A DNA stretch of 64,000 bases from JAAYUD01 sp041907665 (GCA_041907665.1 JAYRGW010000008.1:29355-93354); one strand, 5' to 3'; positions 26,115 through 35,663 are shown, counted from the first letter of the stretch. Numbers and translations: made by a program. Notes: generated from the sequence alone by a model not told the origin.

Positions 26115-27509
26115 ATGAAACGAACTATTTTACTTAGCTTGGTTTTGATAGCGTTCGTATGCCCAATCGCTTTTGGACAGAAAAGCATTGACGAAACAAC
26201 TCTTAACCAAATAAAGAAGTCATACAAAAACGATGTAACAGACAAAGCTATTCGTAATGCGATAGGCAACTGTGATCTGAAATCTTTGGCAACAAACGAA
26301 GAGAATCAGAATTCTATTGACACTCATTTTTCTATTGAACTCGACTCGAAAGGTATAACCGACCAAAAACAATCAGGAAGATGCTGGTTATTCAGTGGAT
26401 TAAATACGATGCGTGCCAAAGTCATTGCCAAATATCATCCAGATAGTTTCGAATTCTCTCAGATATATCTTTCGTTCTACGATTTATTAGAAAAATCGAA
26501 TATATTCTTGGAACGAATCATCGAAACGGGCAAAAAGCCGATGGATGATAAAACAGTAGATTGGCTTTTTCACAACGTGATAAATGATGGTGGCAACTTT
26601 ACTGGCGTAGCCGATTTAATTGCAAAATACGGAGCAGTGCCTCGTGAGGCAATGCACGAAACAAAAAGCAGCAACAATACTTCCCAGATGAGTAGGATTT
26701 TGGAACTTAAGCTCCGTGAGTTTGCACTCCAACTACGCGAAGCTTCAACAAAAGGAACCAGTACATCTCAACTGGAAAAGCAAAAAGTAGAGATGCTCAA
26801 AACTATTTATCGAATACTTGTTCTAAACTTGGGAGTACCTCCCACAGACTTTGCATACACGATGAGAGATAGCAAAGGCAATATAATAGACAGCGGAACT
26901 TATACCCCAAAATCTTTTCGCGATAAATATATCGATAAAGATGCTTATACCGACTATCTGATGATAATGAACGACCCAACTCGCCCCTATTACAAGAATT
27001 ATCAGATAGACTATGACCGACATATCATTGAAGGAAAAGATTGGACCTACGTTAACCTACCGATGGAAGATATTAAAGAGATGGCAATAACTTCGTTGAA
27101 AGATAGTACAATGATGTATTTCTCTTGCGATGTAGGCAAAGAACTCGATTCCAAACGTGGACTTCTTGATATGAACAATTACGACTATGCATCATTGCTC
27201 GGCATAACATTCAATATGGACAAGGCACAACGTATTCAAAGCTTAGCCAGCGGCTCTACACACGCCATGTGTCTTATGGCTGTAGACCTCAACAAAGAAG
27301 GGAAACCTACAAAATGGATGGTAGAGAATAGTTGGGGAGCTGATAGTGGATACAAAGGACATCTTATCATGACCGACTCCTGGCTGAATGAATACATGTT
27401 TCGTTTAGTTATTAAAAGCAAATATGCTAGTGCAAAGGCTCTCGAGATAAATAAGCAGAAACCGATTAAGCTGCCCAGTTGGGATCCAATGTTCAAACAA
27501 GAAGAATAG
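26115..27509 (+). CDS. Secreted C1 family cysteine peptidase (bleomycin hydrolase/PepC-like)
   Basis: The 464-residue protein has a cleavable signal peptide ending near AFGQ (residues 19-22), unlike cytoplasmic PepC. The papain-type triad is visible: DQKQSGRCWLFSGL with Cys90, GSTHAMCLMAVDL with His near 383, and VENSWG with Asn near 405. Length and spacing match aminopeptidase C/bleomycin hydrolase. Export suggests peptide trimming in the periplasm. It is a single-gene unit with its own promoter and is not functionally linked to the fucose genes upstream. Confidence 0.9.
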   Translation: MKRTILLSLVLIAFVCPIAFGQKSIDETTLNQIKKSYKNDVTDKAIRNAIGNCDLKSLATNEENQNSIDTHFSIELDSKGITDQKQSGRCWLFSGLNTMRAKVIAKYHPDSFEFSQIYLSFYDLLEKSNIFLERIIETGKKPMDDKTVDWLFHNVINDGGNFTGVADLIAKYGAVPREAMHETKSSNNTSQMSRILELKLREFALQLREASTKGTSTSQLEKQKVEMLKTIYRILVLNLGVPPTDFAYTMRDSKGNIIDSGTYTPKSFRDKYIDKDAYTDYLMIMNDPTRPYYKNYQIDYDRHIIEGKDWTYVNLPMEDIKEMAITSLKDSTMMYFSCDVGKELDSKRGLLDMNNYDYASLLGITFNMDKAQRIQSLASGSTHAMCLMAVDLNKEGKPTKWMVENSWGADSGYKGHLIMTDSWLNEYMFRLVIKSKYASAKALEINKQKPIKLPSWDPMFKQEE

Positions 27510-27577
27510 TAGAACTTAGCTTAATGCATTCTTGAAATTCCAATAAAAGAAAAAAGTTTTCATCCTTATATCGCTTG

Positions 27578-27597
27578 CGACTCACGCACGTGAGTCG
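27578..27597. repeat. 20-bp palindrome, first of a pair
   Basis: CGACTCACG-CA-CGTGAGTCG is a perfect inverted repeat with a 2-bp centre. The same core, with centre AG, recurs 44 bp downstream inside a longer hairpin at 27606-27657. Confidence 0.7.
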
Positions 27598-27605
27598 GAA
27601 AAAAC

Positions 27606-27657
27606 ATAAGTACGAAACTTGCGACTCACGAGCGTGAGTCGCAAGTTTCGTACTTAT
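27606..27657. terminator. Perfect 25-bp stem-loop between convergent genes
   Basis: The arms 27606-27630 and 27633-27657 are perfectly complementary with only AG between them, so the 52-bp segment could form a cruciform or a very stable RNA hairpin. It lies between the convergent C1 peptidase and DUF486 genes and probably terminates both. Its centre repeats the 20-bp palindrome at 27578-27597. Confidence 0.65.
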
Positions 27658-27686
27658 CTAATATTTGTGAGTTCTATAATAAATTT

Positions 27687-28055
27687 CTATTTCATAAATG
27701 CAAAGTACACTGCCATGATCAAGCAAAAACAAGCAGCTAAATGATTCCAATGAAAAGATTGATTGCCAAACACAAAAGAAGTGATACCGGCAAACACGAT
27801 CAATGTAATACACTCTTGCAAGACCTTTAGCTGAACTAAAGAAAAAGGACCACCATTGCCTATATATCCCATACGATTGGCCGGTATAGAAAAACAATAT
27901 TCAATAAAAGCAATTCCCCACGACATCAGAATAATCAAAATAAGCGGCCAATGTGTCGTTATTTTCATTTCTTGTAACTTGAGATGACCATACCATGCAA
28001 AAGTCATAAACGCATTTGAAACCACCAGCAATAAAACAGTATATAAAGACTTCAT
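27687..28055 (-). CDS. DMT-type small membrane protein (DUF486 family)
   Basis: The product from ATG 28055 is 122 residues with four hydrophobic segments, typical of DUF486. It opens MKSLYTVLLLVVSNAFMTFA and contains GHLKLQE and FSIPANRMGY, family landmarks. An ATG 42 bases upstream is in frame but lies before the predicted promoter (28080-28087), so I use the internal start. The family is related to small drug/metabolite transporters; its substrate is unknown. Confidence 0.85.
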   Translation of the reverse strand: MKSLYTVLLLVVSNAFMTFAWYGHLKLQEMKITTHWPLILIILMSWGIAFIEYCFSIPANRMGYIGNGGPFSLVQLKVLQECITLIVFAGITSFVFGNQSFHWNHLAACFCLIMAVYFAFMK

Positions 28056-28079
28056 ATCATCATTCTTATAAAAACTCGG

Positions 28080-28087
28080 CAAAGATA
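28080..28087 (-). promoter_or_regulatory. Predicted -7 box for the DUF486 gene
   Basis: The minus strand reads TATCTTTG. The expected transcription start near 28073 is between the two candidate ATG codons and supports the shorter protein starting at 28055. Confidence 0.5.
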
Positions 28088-28145
28088 CTAAATTCAAATA
28101 CTATAAAGCAAATAAATAGGCAGCATAAAAAGACAGAAATAAAAA

Positions 28146-28174
28146 GAGAGAATCATGTTAAACACGATCCTCTC
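28146..28174 (-). terminator. Stem-loop after the NagB-PIG-L fusion gene
   Basis: GAGAGAATCATGT (28146-28158) pairs with ACACGATCCTCTC (28162-28174), allowing two wobble pairs. On the minus strand it is followed by a T tract from the AAAAA at 28141-28145. This fits an intrinsic terminator 60 bases after the fusion gene's stop. Confidence 0.65.
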
Positions 28175-28234
28175 CATACTTAAAGTTTATTCTATGAATA
28201 ATAGAATTCTTTTTTATGAACAGTATTCTTTTTT

Positions 28235-30226
28235 CTATAATGGCATATACTGAACAAATGCTTCCATTGCCTCGTAAGAAGCCAAGCCTAACTTATCATA
28301 GATAGATGCAGTATTGCGATTGCGATCTTCACTACGTTGCCAGAACAAACGTTCGTCATTACCCAAGAATGGAGCACTTTCCATCTGAGACTGATGCTTA
28401 AGAATACTATTACGTTTAGCACGAAGTTCTTCAGGACTCAAAGGAACTGCCATTTCAATGTTCTCAATTTCCCATTCAGCCCATGCGCCACGATACATCC
28501 ATATACGACAGTCTTTCAACCATTCAGCTTTAGCTTCCTTTTCCATATCTATAGCGGCAAGTACAGCATTGGTACAAACTTTATGCGTTCCATGAGGATC
28601 GGCTAAATCTCCGGCAACGAAAATCTCTTGTGGTTTGATAGCCTGCAGCAATTCAAGTACAATCTTAACATCTTGTTCTCCTATCGGATTCTTTTCAATA
28701 CGCCCTGTTTCATAAAAAGGCAAATCAAGGAAATGAACACGAGAGAGTGGTATTTTGTTATATGTACATGCTGTGCGAGCCTCACCACGACGAATAAGAC
28801 CTTTGAAAGTCAATATATCCCGTGTATCGATATCCCCATCCTTCTTTTTATCCAAGAACTTACGAATTTCGGCATATTTATCTTTGATGACTTTATCGGC
28901 ACTATCGTTAAATAACTGATTGAAGCCGTTAATGAAATGAAGAAAACGAATAACTTCTTCATCACCGACAGCGATGTTACCCGAAGTTTCATAAGCCAAA
29001 TGTACTTCGTGTTTTTGTTCTACCAAACGACGAATCGTACCACCCATCGAAATAACATCATCATCGGGATGTGGAGAAAATACGATGATACGTTTAGGAT
29101 ATGGTTTAGCGCGCTCGGGACGATACGTATCATCGGCATTTGGTTTACCACCAGGCCAGCCGGTAATGGTATGTTGCAGATCATTGAATATTTTGATATT
29201 CACGTTGTAAGCCGAACCGAACTTAGCCAAAAGTTCACTTAGTCCATTTTCATTGTAATCACGATTGGTGAGCTTCAATATAGGTTTACCGGTCAGTTGA
29301 CACAGCCAGACAATTGCACTACGAATAAGCTTATCATCCCAATCGCATGAGGTAACCAACCAAGGGCGACGTATACGCGTCAGGTCATTAGCGGCAGAAA
29401 GATCTAATACGACATGAGCATTATTATGAGACTGTAAGTAAGAAGCCGGAATAGAATCATTCATTTCGCCTTCGACGCAGCGCTGTACCATTGCCGACTT
29501 TTCTTCTCCCCATGCCAAAAGATAAATCTTCTTGGCAGCAAGAATAGTAGAAACTCCCATTGTAATAGAACTGATAGGAGTATTCTCTATTTTACCGAAT
29601 ATCTTAGTCGCTTCGTTACGAGAGTCATTATCAAGTAAAATAAGTCGAGTAGTTGAATTGATACGAGAGCCGGGTTCGTTGAACGCAATATTTCCTACAC
29701 GACCAATACCCAACAGCGCAATATCGATACCGCCAAAGCTTTCAATACGTTGCTCATAAAGGCGACAAGATTCATATATGTCAGTCTGTGCAATCGTTCC
29801 TTTGGGTGAGAATATATTCTGTTTGTCGATATCTACACGATCGAGAAACATCTCTTTCAAAGAATTCAGGTTACTGTTAACAGCATCGGCATTCAATGGG
29901 TAATATTCGTACATATTGAATACAATCACATTACTGAAGCTCAAGCCCTCTTTCTGATGCATGCGCACCAATTCGGCATACAGATTGCGCGGTGAGTTTC
30001 CACCGGGTAAAGCCATCACACAAAAACGTCCTTCCTTTTGTTTGTTACGAATAGTTTGTGCTATTTCGAGCGCTACGTGTTGTGTTCCCTCCTCTATAGA
30101 TGCATAAATATCTGTAGGGATCTTTTCCAATCGGGTCAATACCGATTTCTCAAAAGCATTCTCTGGTCTATAATACTTAGGCGAGACATTTTTAAGAGTG
30201 ATTTGAGAAGTAAGGTTTGTTTTCAT
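28235..30226 (-). CDS. Glucosamine-6-phosphate deaminase-like domain fused to a PIG-L/LmbE deacetylase-like domain
   Basis: I use the ATG at 30226 (MKTNLTSQITL), giving 663 residues, rather than an in-frame ATG 14 codons upstream, because it matches the family N-terminus. Residues about 40-290 resemble NagB isomerase/deaminases (MALPGGNSPRNLY, GIDIALLGIGRVGNIAFNEP). Residues about 375-660 form a PIG-L/LmbE metal-dependent deacetylase fold (VFSPHPDDDVISMGGT and GDLADPHGTHKVC as metal-site segments). This fusion is known in Bacteroides. It would act on amino-sugar phosphates, joining deacetylation to deamination, but activity of each half is inferred. Confidence 0.88.
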   Translation of the reverse strand: MKTNLTSQITLKNVSPKYYRPENAFEKSVLTRLEKIPTDIYASIEEGTQHVALEIAQTIRNKQKEGRFCVMALPGGNSPRNLYAELVRMHQKEGLSFSNVIVFNMYEYYPLNADAVNSNLNSLKEMFLDRVDIDKQNIFSPKGTIAQTDIYESCRLYEQRIESFGGIDIALLGIGRVGNIAFNEPGSRINSTTRLILLDNDSRNEATKIFGKIENTPISSITMGVSTILAAKKIYLLAWGEEKSAMVQRCVEGEMNDSIPASYLQSHNNAHVVLDLSAANDLTRIRRPWLVTSCDWDDKLIRSAIVWLCQLTGKPILKLTNRDYNENGLSELLAKFGSAYNVNIKIFNDLQHTITGWPGGKPNADDTYRPERAKPYPKRIIVFSPHPDDDVISMGGTIRRLVEQKHEVHLAYETSGNIAVGDEEVIRFLHFINGFNQLFNDSADKVIKDKYAEIRKFLDKKKDGDIDTRDILTFKGLIRRGEARTACTYNKIPLSRVHFLDLPFYETGRIEKNPIGEQDVKIVLELLQAIKPQEIFVAGDLADPHGTHKVCTNAVLAAIDMEKEAKAEWLKDCRIWMYRGAWAEWEIENIEMAVPLSPEELRAKRNSILKHQSQMESAPFLGNDERLFWQRSEDRNRNTASIYDKLGLASYEAMEAFVQYMPL

Positions 30227-30302
30227 TACAGTAGATATATTTATATTTATAAAATAAATTCTTTTCAATAAAAAAATTTGTTATTTATCCTATTTTGTCA
30301 TG

Positions 30303-30310
30303 CAAAGTTA
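30303..30310 (-). promoter_or_regulatory. Predicted -7 box for the NagB-PIG-L gene
   Basis: The minus strand reads TAACTTTG. A start near 30296 gives a leader of about 70 nt before ATG 30226. It is back to back with the promoter at 30332-30339. Confidence 0.45.
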
Positions 30311-30331
30311 GTTATTACGAAATTAAAAAAC

Positions 30332-30339
30332 TATTTTTG
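30332..30339 (+). promoter_or_regulatory. Predicted -7 box for the amidase/xanthan-lyase-like gene
   Basis: TATTTTTG matches the -7 consensus and would start transcription near 30346. That supports the ATG at 30360 over a GTG at 30351. Confidence 0.5.
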
Positions 30340-30359
30340 CGACTAAAATAGTGTTATAT

Positions 30360-33296
30360 ATGAGTAGAAAATTATTTATTATATGTATTTTTTCCTTAAT
30401 TAATATTTCAATCTGGGCACAACAACAAGATTCTGTTGTAGGCTCAAGACTTCAAATCTATTTTTCTCAATACAAAAAGACTTTTGTCACGCCCAAATTA
30501 TCTTCTTTCAATATCGATTATAACAATCGTACCATTAATATCTATGCATCAGAAGCTTTTGGATACCAACCTTTTCGGCAAAACAATGTAGATAGTATCT
30601 ATTCGGAGATTAGAGGACTACTCCCCGGTCCAGTCAGATTCTTTAAGATAACGCTCTATACAGACAACAAGACAATAGAAGATTTAATACCCAATTATTA
30701 TCGCAAGAAACAAAAGAAAGATAATGATCGTTTAGAAGTAGAACTAACATCAAATGTCAACCCTTGGGTAAGTAATTTATCACTACCCTATAATGTAACC
30801 AGAGGACTGCAAGAAAGGCATATAGGCTTATGGCAAAGCCACGGTAAATATTATGCCGGGACAGCGGGATGGGTATGGCAACGTCCTCGTTTGTTTTGCA
30901 CTACAGAAGATTTGTTTTCACAATCTTTTATCACTCCCTTTTTAATACCGATGCTCGAACATGCCGGTGCCATAGTATTCACACCAAGAGAGAGGGACAC
31001 TCAGACAAACGAAGTCATAGTCGACAACGACTCTCCTCAAGGCAATTCACATTATATTGAAAACAACTCTTCACGTCATCAATGGCAACGTGCTGAAGGA
31101 GTAGGTTTTGCTAATCGCAAGAAGACATACGAAAATGGTGAAAATCCTTTTTCAATGGGTTCATCAAGATATATTGAAACAGTTCATAAAGCCAATCGAG
31201 CATCTGCTGAGTGGATACCCGATATTCCCGAAGCAGGTAAATATGCCGTATATGTTTCCTACAAGACTCTTCCTAATAGCATAAGCGATGCCCGATATAC
31301 CGTATATCACAAAGGCGAAGCCACAACATTCCGCGTGAATCAGCAAATAGGAGGCGGAACATGGGTATATCTAGGAACATTCGATTTTGATAAAGGAAAT
31401 TTAGAATACGATAAAGTAGTTCTTACGAACGAAAGCGAGGAATCTGGAGTAATAACTGCCGATGCTGTACGTTTTGGTGGAGGCATGGGCAATATCTCGC
31501 GCGGAGGCAGCACAAGCGGACTTCCTCGATACTTGGAAGGAGCTAGGTATTATGCGCAATGGGCGGGAATGCCCGATAAAGTATACAACGGCAACAAAGG
31601 GACAAACGATTATAAAGACGACATCAATACCCGTAGCCTGATGATCAACTATCTATCTGGAGGATCGGTCTTTAATCCACAAGAAAATGGACTGAAAGTA
31701 CCTTTTGAACTATCAATGGCCTTTCATACCGATGCAGGATACGATGCGAATAATTTCATAGGAACACTCGGCATCTATACCACGGATGCAAATAACGGAA
31801 AACTCAATGCCGGTACAAGCCGCTACGCGTCACGAGATCTTTGCGACATAGTGATTAGCGAAATACAACAAGAGCTAAATAATAAGTTTGGCATCGATTG
31901 GCAGCGTAGAGCCATGTGGAATAGAAATTATAGCGAATCCAGAGTCCCTGTTATTCCATCGACTATTATTGAGATGCTCTCGCACCAAAACTTTAAGGAT
32001 ATGCAATTGGCTCAAGATCCCAACTTTAAGTTTTCGATGGCAAGAGCTATATACAAAGGTATATTACGGTTTATCACTTCGCAACACAAAGAAAGTTATG
32101 AAGTACAACCCCTACCTATAAACCATTTCTCTATTCGTTATGGGACTAAGAAGAATACGTTAACGCTCTCTTGGAAAGGAGTAGAAGACCCTCTAGAGCC
32201 AACAGCTTCTCCCCGTAGTTACATCGTATATCAACGAGAAGATTCTGCAAGTTTTGACAATGGCACTCCTGTGATTCAGACATCATATACGCTAAAAGTG
32301 AAACCGGGTAAAGTTTATTCTTTCTATATTACAGCAGTCAATCGAGGTGGTGAAAGTTTTCCTTCACAAACGTTATCGGCCATGAGGTTGAAGAAAGAAA
32401 AAGGGCGAGTACTTATTGTTAACGGCTTCGATAGACTAAGTGCGCCTTATATTGTAGAAAATCCGGATTCTTTAGGATTCGATATCAATAAAGATCCAGG
32501 CGTATCCTATGGCAACAACATTTCTTTGTGTGGCAAACAAACGGTATTCAATCGCTGGGCAGGAGGACGCGAAGGCTCTGGAAGCTTAGGTTATAGTAGC
32601 GAAGAATTGGAAGGCAAAATCATTGCAGGCAATACTTTCGACTATCCATATATCCACGGCACAGCTATCCAAGCTGCAGGCCGATGGGGATTTGTCTCTT
32701 GCAGTCGAGAAGCTTTCGATGAATACATTGCCGAAGATGAACCGCTTATCAGACCGAGCCACATCAAGCAACTATCAGCATACCGTTGCATTGACATATT
32801 GATGGGATTACAAAAGTACGATAAATACGGACTCAAAAAATATAAAACCTTCGATGATCGCATGCAACGCATTTTACGTAGTTATTGCATGGCTGGAGGC
32901 AATCTTTTCGTCAGTGGATCATATATTGGAAGCGATATGGCAAACGATTCGTCCGATAAAATGTTTTGCCGTGACATACTAAAATACGCTTACGATTCTT
33001 CTCTTTCAGATAACAAAACCGAATCCTCTGTATCAGGAAATAAATTGCGCTGTCATTTCACGCGCAAGCCAAACAAAAGGCAATATGCCGTAACGAGTCC
33101 CGAAATACTAATGCCCCAGGACACCGCAATCCCCATCATGAAGTATGATGGAAGCGACGGAATAGCTGCCATTTTTTATGAAGGGAATCGCTATCGTTCG
33201 TGTATAATGGGCTTTCCTTTCGAAAGCATATCTGATCAATCGATGCGTAACTCATTGATGAATATGCTACTTAGAACATTTGAGAATAAACATTAA
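30360..33296 (+). CDS. Secreted N-acetylmuramoyl-L-alanine amidase-like protein with golvesin-type and fibronectin III domains
   Basis: From ATG 30360 the product is 978 residues with a signal peptide ending near IWAQ. Zinc-amidase-like segments are split around an insertion: IGLWQSHG (about 154), a Glu in MLEHAGAIVF (about 200), MAFHTDAGYD (about 464) and STIIEMLSHQNF (about 535). The insertion resembles the golvesin C-terminal/xanthan-lyase domain (KYAVYVSYKT, ADAVRFGGG, about 285-375). A fibronectin III-like module follows at about 590-680, then a long C-terminal region. It probably acts on peptidoglycan or a surface polymer. Families of this kind are often mislabelled xanthan lyase. Confidence 0.75.
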   Translation: MSRKLFIICIFSLINISIWAQQQDSVVGSRLQIYFSQYKKTFVTPKLSSFNIDYNNRTINIYASEAFGYQPFRQNNVDSIYSEIRGLLPGPVRFFKITLYTDNKTIEDLIPNYYRKKQKKDNDRLEVELTSNVNPWVSNLSLPYNVTRGLQERHIGLWQSHGKYYAGTAGWVWQRPRLFCTTEDLFSQSFITPFLIPMLEHAGAIVFTPRERDTQTNEVIVDNDSPQGNSHYIENNSSRHQWQRAEGVGFANRKKTYENGENPFSMGSSRYIETVHKANRASAEWIPDIPEAGKYAVYVSYKTLPNSISDARYTVYHKGEATTFRVNQQIGGGTWVYLGTFDFDKGNLEYDKVVLTNESEESGVITADAVRFGGGMGNISRGGSTSGLPRYLEGARYYAQWAGMPDKVYNGNKGTNDYKDDINTRSLMINYLSGGSVFNPQENGLKVPFELSMAFHTDAGYDANNFIGTLGIYTTDANNGKLNAGTSRYASRDLCDIVISEIQQELNNKFGIDWQRRAMWNRNYSESRVPVIPSTIIEMLSHQNFKDMQLAQDPNFKFSMARAIYKGILRFITSQHKESYEVQPLPINHFSIRYGTKKNTLTLSWKGVEDPLEPTASPRSYIVYQREDSASFDNGTPVIQTSYTLKVKPGKVYSFYITAVNRGGESFPSQTLSAMRLKKEKGRVLIVNGFDRLSAPYIVENPDSLGFDINKDPGVSYGNNISLCGKQTVFNRWAGGREGSGSLGYSSEELEGKIIAGNTFDYPYIHGTAIQAAGRWGFVSCSREAFDEYIAEDEPLIRPSHIKQLSAYRCIDILMGLQKYDKYGLKKYKTFDDRMQRILRSYCMAGGNLFVSGSYIGSDMANDSSDKMFCRDILKYAYDSSLSDNKTESSVSGNKLRCHFTRKPNKRQYAVTSPEILMPQDTAIPIMKYDGSDGIAAIFYEGNRYRSCIMGFPFESISDQSMRNSLMNMLLRTFENKH

Positions 33297-33382
33297 AAAC
33301 TAAAGCAATAAGATAGAAACAGAATTTTTCCAAAAAAAATATATTTTTTCGACAAAAGCAGAACAATATTCGAATTTAATTC

Positions 33383-33390
33383 TATCTTTG
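33383..33390 (+). promoter_or_regulatory. Predicted -7 box for the small unknown gene and ygiQ
   Basis: TATCTTTG matches the -7 consensus, with a predicted start near 33397 and a 14-nt leader to the ATG at 33411. Confidence 0.5.
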
Positions 33391-33410
33391 CTTTAAAATA
33401 AAATAAAACG

Positions 33411-33749
33411 ATGTACAATATAATATCAAATTTAAGCGGCACTCGCTCCATTGAAATATCGGACGAGAACCTAAAGACTATCGAAAAGTATGCCCTCTTC
33501 CGGTATCTGATAGATAGCAACGGTATCGTGGACGAATCCGTTCTCGATAAATTGAAACTAAATATCCGTTCTATCATCGCTGCGGATACAGATAATTGCA
33601 AAGACTTGTTGGACCTTTGCATCGACGTAATATACAACAAAAACATGAAAGCGTTCGGATTAAATGAATTAATAAAATTGTATTTAGCTTGGGTAGAACA
33701 GAAATCCGACGCTATCGACGTATACGACTGCTGCTCCAATCCATCTTAA
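33411..33749 (+). CDS. Small conserved-looking protein of unknown function upstream of ygiQ
   Basis: I do not recognise this 112-residue protein. It is acidic, appears all-helical, lacks a signal peptide or membrane segment, and contains several Cys (DCCSNPS at the end). A promoter lies directly upstream, and the stop is one base before the ygiQ start, so the two are almost certainly translated from one mRNA. A role linked to the radical SAM partner is possible but unsupported by any motif. Confidence 0.7.
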   Translation: MYNIISNLSGTRSIEISDENLKTIEKYALFRYLIDSNGIVDESVLDKLKLNIRSIIAADTDNCKDLLDLCIDVIYNKNMKAFGLNELIKLYLAWVEQKSDAIDVYDCCSNPS

Positions 33750-33750
33750 A

Positions 33751-35574
33751 ATGAACGACAAACTACTGACAGATTGGCTTCCCACAACAAAAAAAGAAAT
33801 AGAATTAAGAGGATGGAGCCAACCGGATGTTATACTTTTTAGTGGCGACGCCTATGTAGATCATCCCTCATTCGGAGGAGCCGTCATTGGGCGCATACTT
33901 GAAGCAGAAGGCTTAAAAGTTGCGATCGTGCCCCAACCTAATTGGCGGGATGATTTGCGCGATTTTAAAAAGCTTGGTAAACCACGTTTATTTTTCGGAA
34001 TCAGTGCCGGATGCATGGACTCAATGGTCAACAAGTATACTGCCAACAAAAGATTGCGCAGTGAGGACGCTTATACTCCTGATGGCCGACCAGACATGCG
34101 ACCGGAATATCCGTCGGTAGTCTATACCACTATTTTAAAAAAGCTTTTCCCCGATGTACCTGTCATATTGGGAGGAATAGAAGCTAGCATGCGCCGCCTT
34201 ACTCATTATGATTATTGGCAAGATGCACTTCGCAAATCCGTACTCTGCGAAAGCGGTGCCGATCTACTTATCTATGGTATGGGCGAGAAGCCCATTGTCG
34301 AATTGGCACAGCAGATGAATAAACATCCGGAGGCAGGAATACCTCACGACATTCCACAAACCGCCTATTTGATAAATACAGGAGAGTTTAAACAAAGCGA
34401 AAACGATATTGTCCTCTATTCTCACGAAGAGTGTTTAAAGGATAAAAAGAAAGAGGCTGCCAATTTCCGTCACATAGAAGAAGAAAGCAACCGCTATGCA
34501 GCAGACCGTATTACGCAGCAAGTCGGTAAAGATATTGTTGTAGTCAATCCACCATATCCACCAATGACGACTCAAGAGCTGGATCATTCATTTGATCTGC
34601 CATATACTTTTCTTCCTCATCCCAAGTACAAAGGAAAGAGAATACCTGCTTATGATATGATAAAATTCTCTGTAAACATTCATCGAGGATGTTTTGGAGG
34701 TTGCGCCTTTTGTACGATTTCTGCGCATCAAGGCAAATTCATCGTGAACAGAAGCAAAGAAAGTATTCTGCGCGAAATAAAACATATTTCACAGCTGCCC
34801 GATTTCAAAGGTAATCTAAGCGATTTGGGCGGACCATCGGCAAATATGTATAAGATGGAAGGAAAAAAGAAAGAGATTTGCAAAAAGTGCAAGCGTCCAT
34901 CATGCATCAACCCACAAATATGTCCCAATTTAAATACGGATCACCGCCCGCTTATCGACATATACCATACTGTAGAAGCGTTGCCTTATATTCGCCATTT
35001 CTATATAGGAAGTGGCATCAGATACGACCTACTGTTGCGCCGTACTGGTGATATAGAGACAGATAAAGCAACTAAACAATATACCCGAGAACTGATAGAA
35101 AAGCATGTAAGCGGTAGGCTCAAAGTAGCCCCCGAACATACAAGCGATCGGGTATTGTCGCTAATGAGAAAACCTTCTTTCGAACAATTCAAAGAATTCA
35201 AAGAAATATTCGATCGCGAAAACAAACGACTTAATATGCACCAGCAACTTATTCCATATTTCATATCCAGTCATCCAGGCTGCGAAGAAGAAGATATGGC
35301 CGAACTTGCTATTATCACCAAACGCCTCTTCTTCCATTTGGAACAAGTACAGGACTTCACTCCCACTCCAATGACGGTAGCTACCGAAATGTGGTATACC
35401 GGTTTTCATCCATACACGCTCGAACCGGTTTTCAGTGCGCATACAGCACAACAAAAACTAGCGCAACGTATGTTTTTCTTTTGGTATAAACCCGAAGAAC
35501 GCCAAAAAATCATACGAGAACTCCGAAGGATAGGACGAAGCGATCTTATATCTAAACTCTATTCGAAACAATAA
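33751..35574 (+). CDS. ygiQ: YgiQ family radical SAM protein
   Basis: The 607-residue protein belongs to the UPF0313/YgiQ family. The radical SAM cluster motif is RGCFGGCAFCTISAHQGKF near residue 311, with the CxxxCxxC Cys trio binding [4Fe-4S]. An N-terminal cobalamin-binding-like region (VILGGIEASMRRL, about 136-148) precedes it. A further Cys-rich stretch KKCKRPSCINPQICPN (about 379-394) is typical of the family. The biochemical role is not established. It follows the small unknown gene with one base between. Confidence 0.92.
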   Translation: MNDKLLTDWLPTTKKEIELRGWSQPDVILFSGDAYVDHPSFGGAVIGRILEAEGLKVAIVPQPNWRDDLRDFKKLGKPRLFFGISAGCMDSMVNKYTANKRLRSEDAYTPDGRPDMRPEYPSVVYTTILKKLFPDVPVILGGIEASMRRLTHYDYWQDALRKSVLCESGADLLIYGMGEKPIVELAQQMNKHPEAGIPHDIPQTAYLINTGEFKQSENDIVLYSHEECLKDKKKEAANFRHIEEESNRYAADRITQQVGKDIVVVNPPYPPMTTQELDHSFDLPYTFLPHPKYKGKRIPAYDMIKFSVNIHRGCFGGCAFCTISAHQGKFIVNRSKESILREIKHISQLPDFKGNLSDLGGPSANMYKMEGKKKEICKKCKRPSCINPQICPNLNTDHRPLIDIYHTVEALPYIRHFYIGSGIRYDLLLRRTGDIETDKATKQYTRELIEKHVSGRLKVAPEHTSDRVLSLMRKPSFEQFKEFKEIFDRENKRLNMHQQLIPYFISSHPGCEEEDMAELAIITKRLFFHLEQVQDFTPTPMTVATEMWYTGFHPYTLEPVFSAHTAQQKLAQRMFFFWYKPEERQKIIRELRRIGRSDLISKLYSKQ

Positions 35575-35655
35575 CTTATCCGGACTTAACTGATAATAAA
35601 AGATATAGAGTGATATAAAAATCAAAAATTATTTGCTGAAATCGAATATATAAAT

Positions 35656-35663
35656 TATATTTG
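35656..35663 (+). promoter_or_regulatory. Predicted -7 box for the DoxX gene
   Basis: TATATTTG matches the -7 consensus. The predicted leader to the ATG at 35798 is long, about 128 nt, so a nearer promoter is also possible. Confidence 0.4.

Noticed and set aside
28056..28097. Longer N-terminus for the DUF486 protein
   Set aside because: The upstream ATG precedes the predicted promoter, and the family N-terminus matches the internal ATG at 28055.
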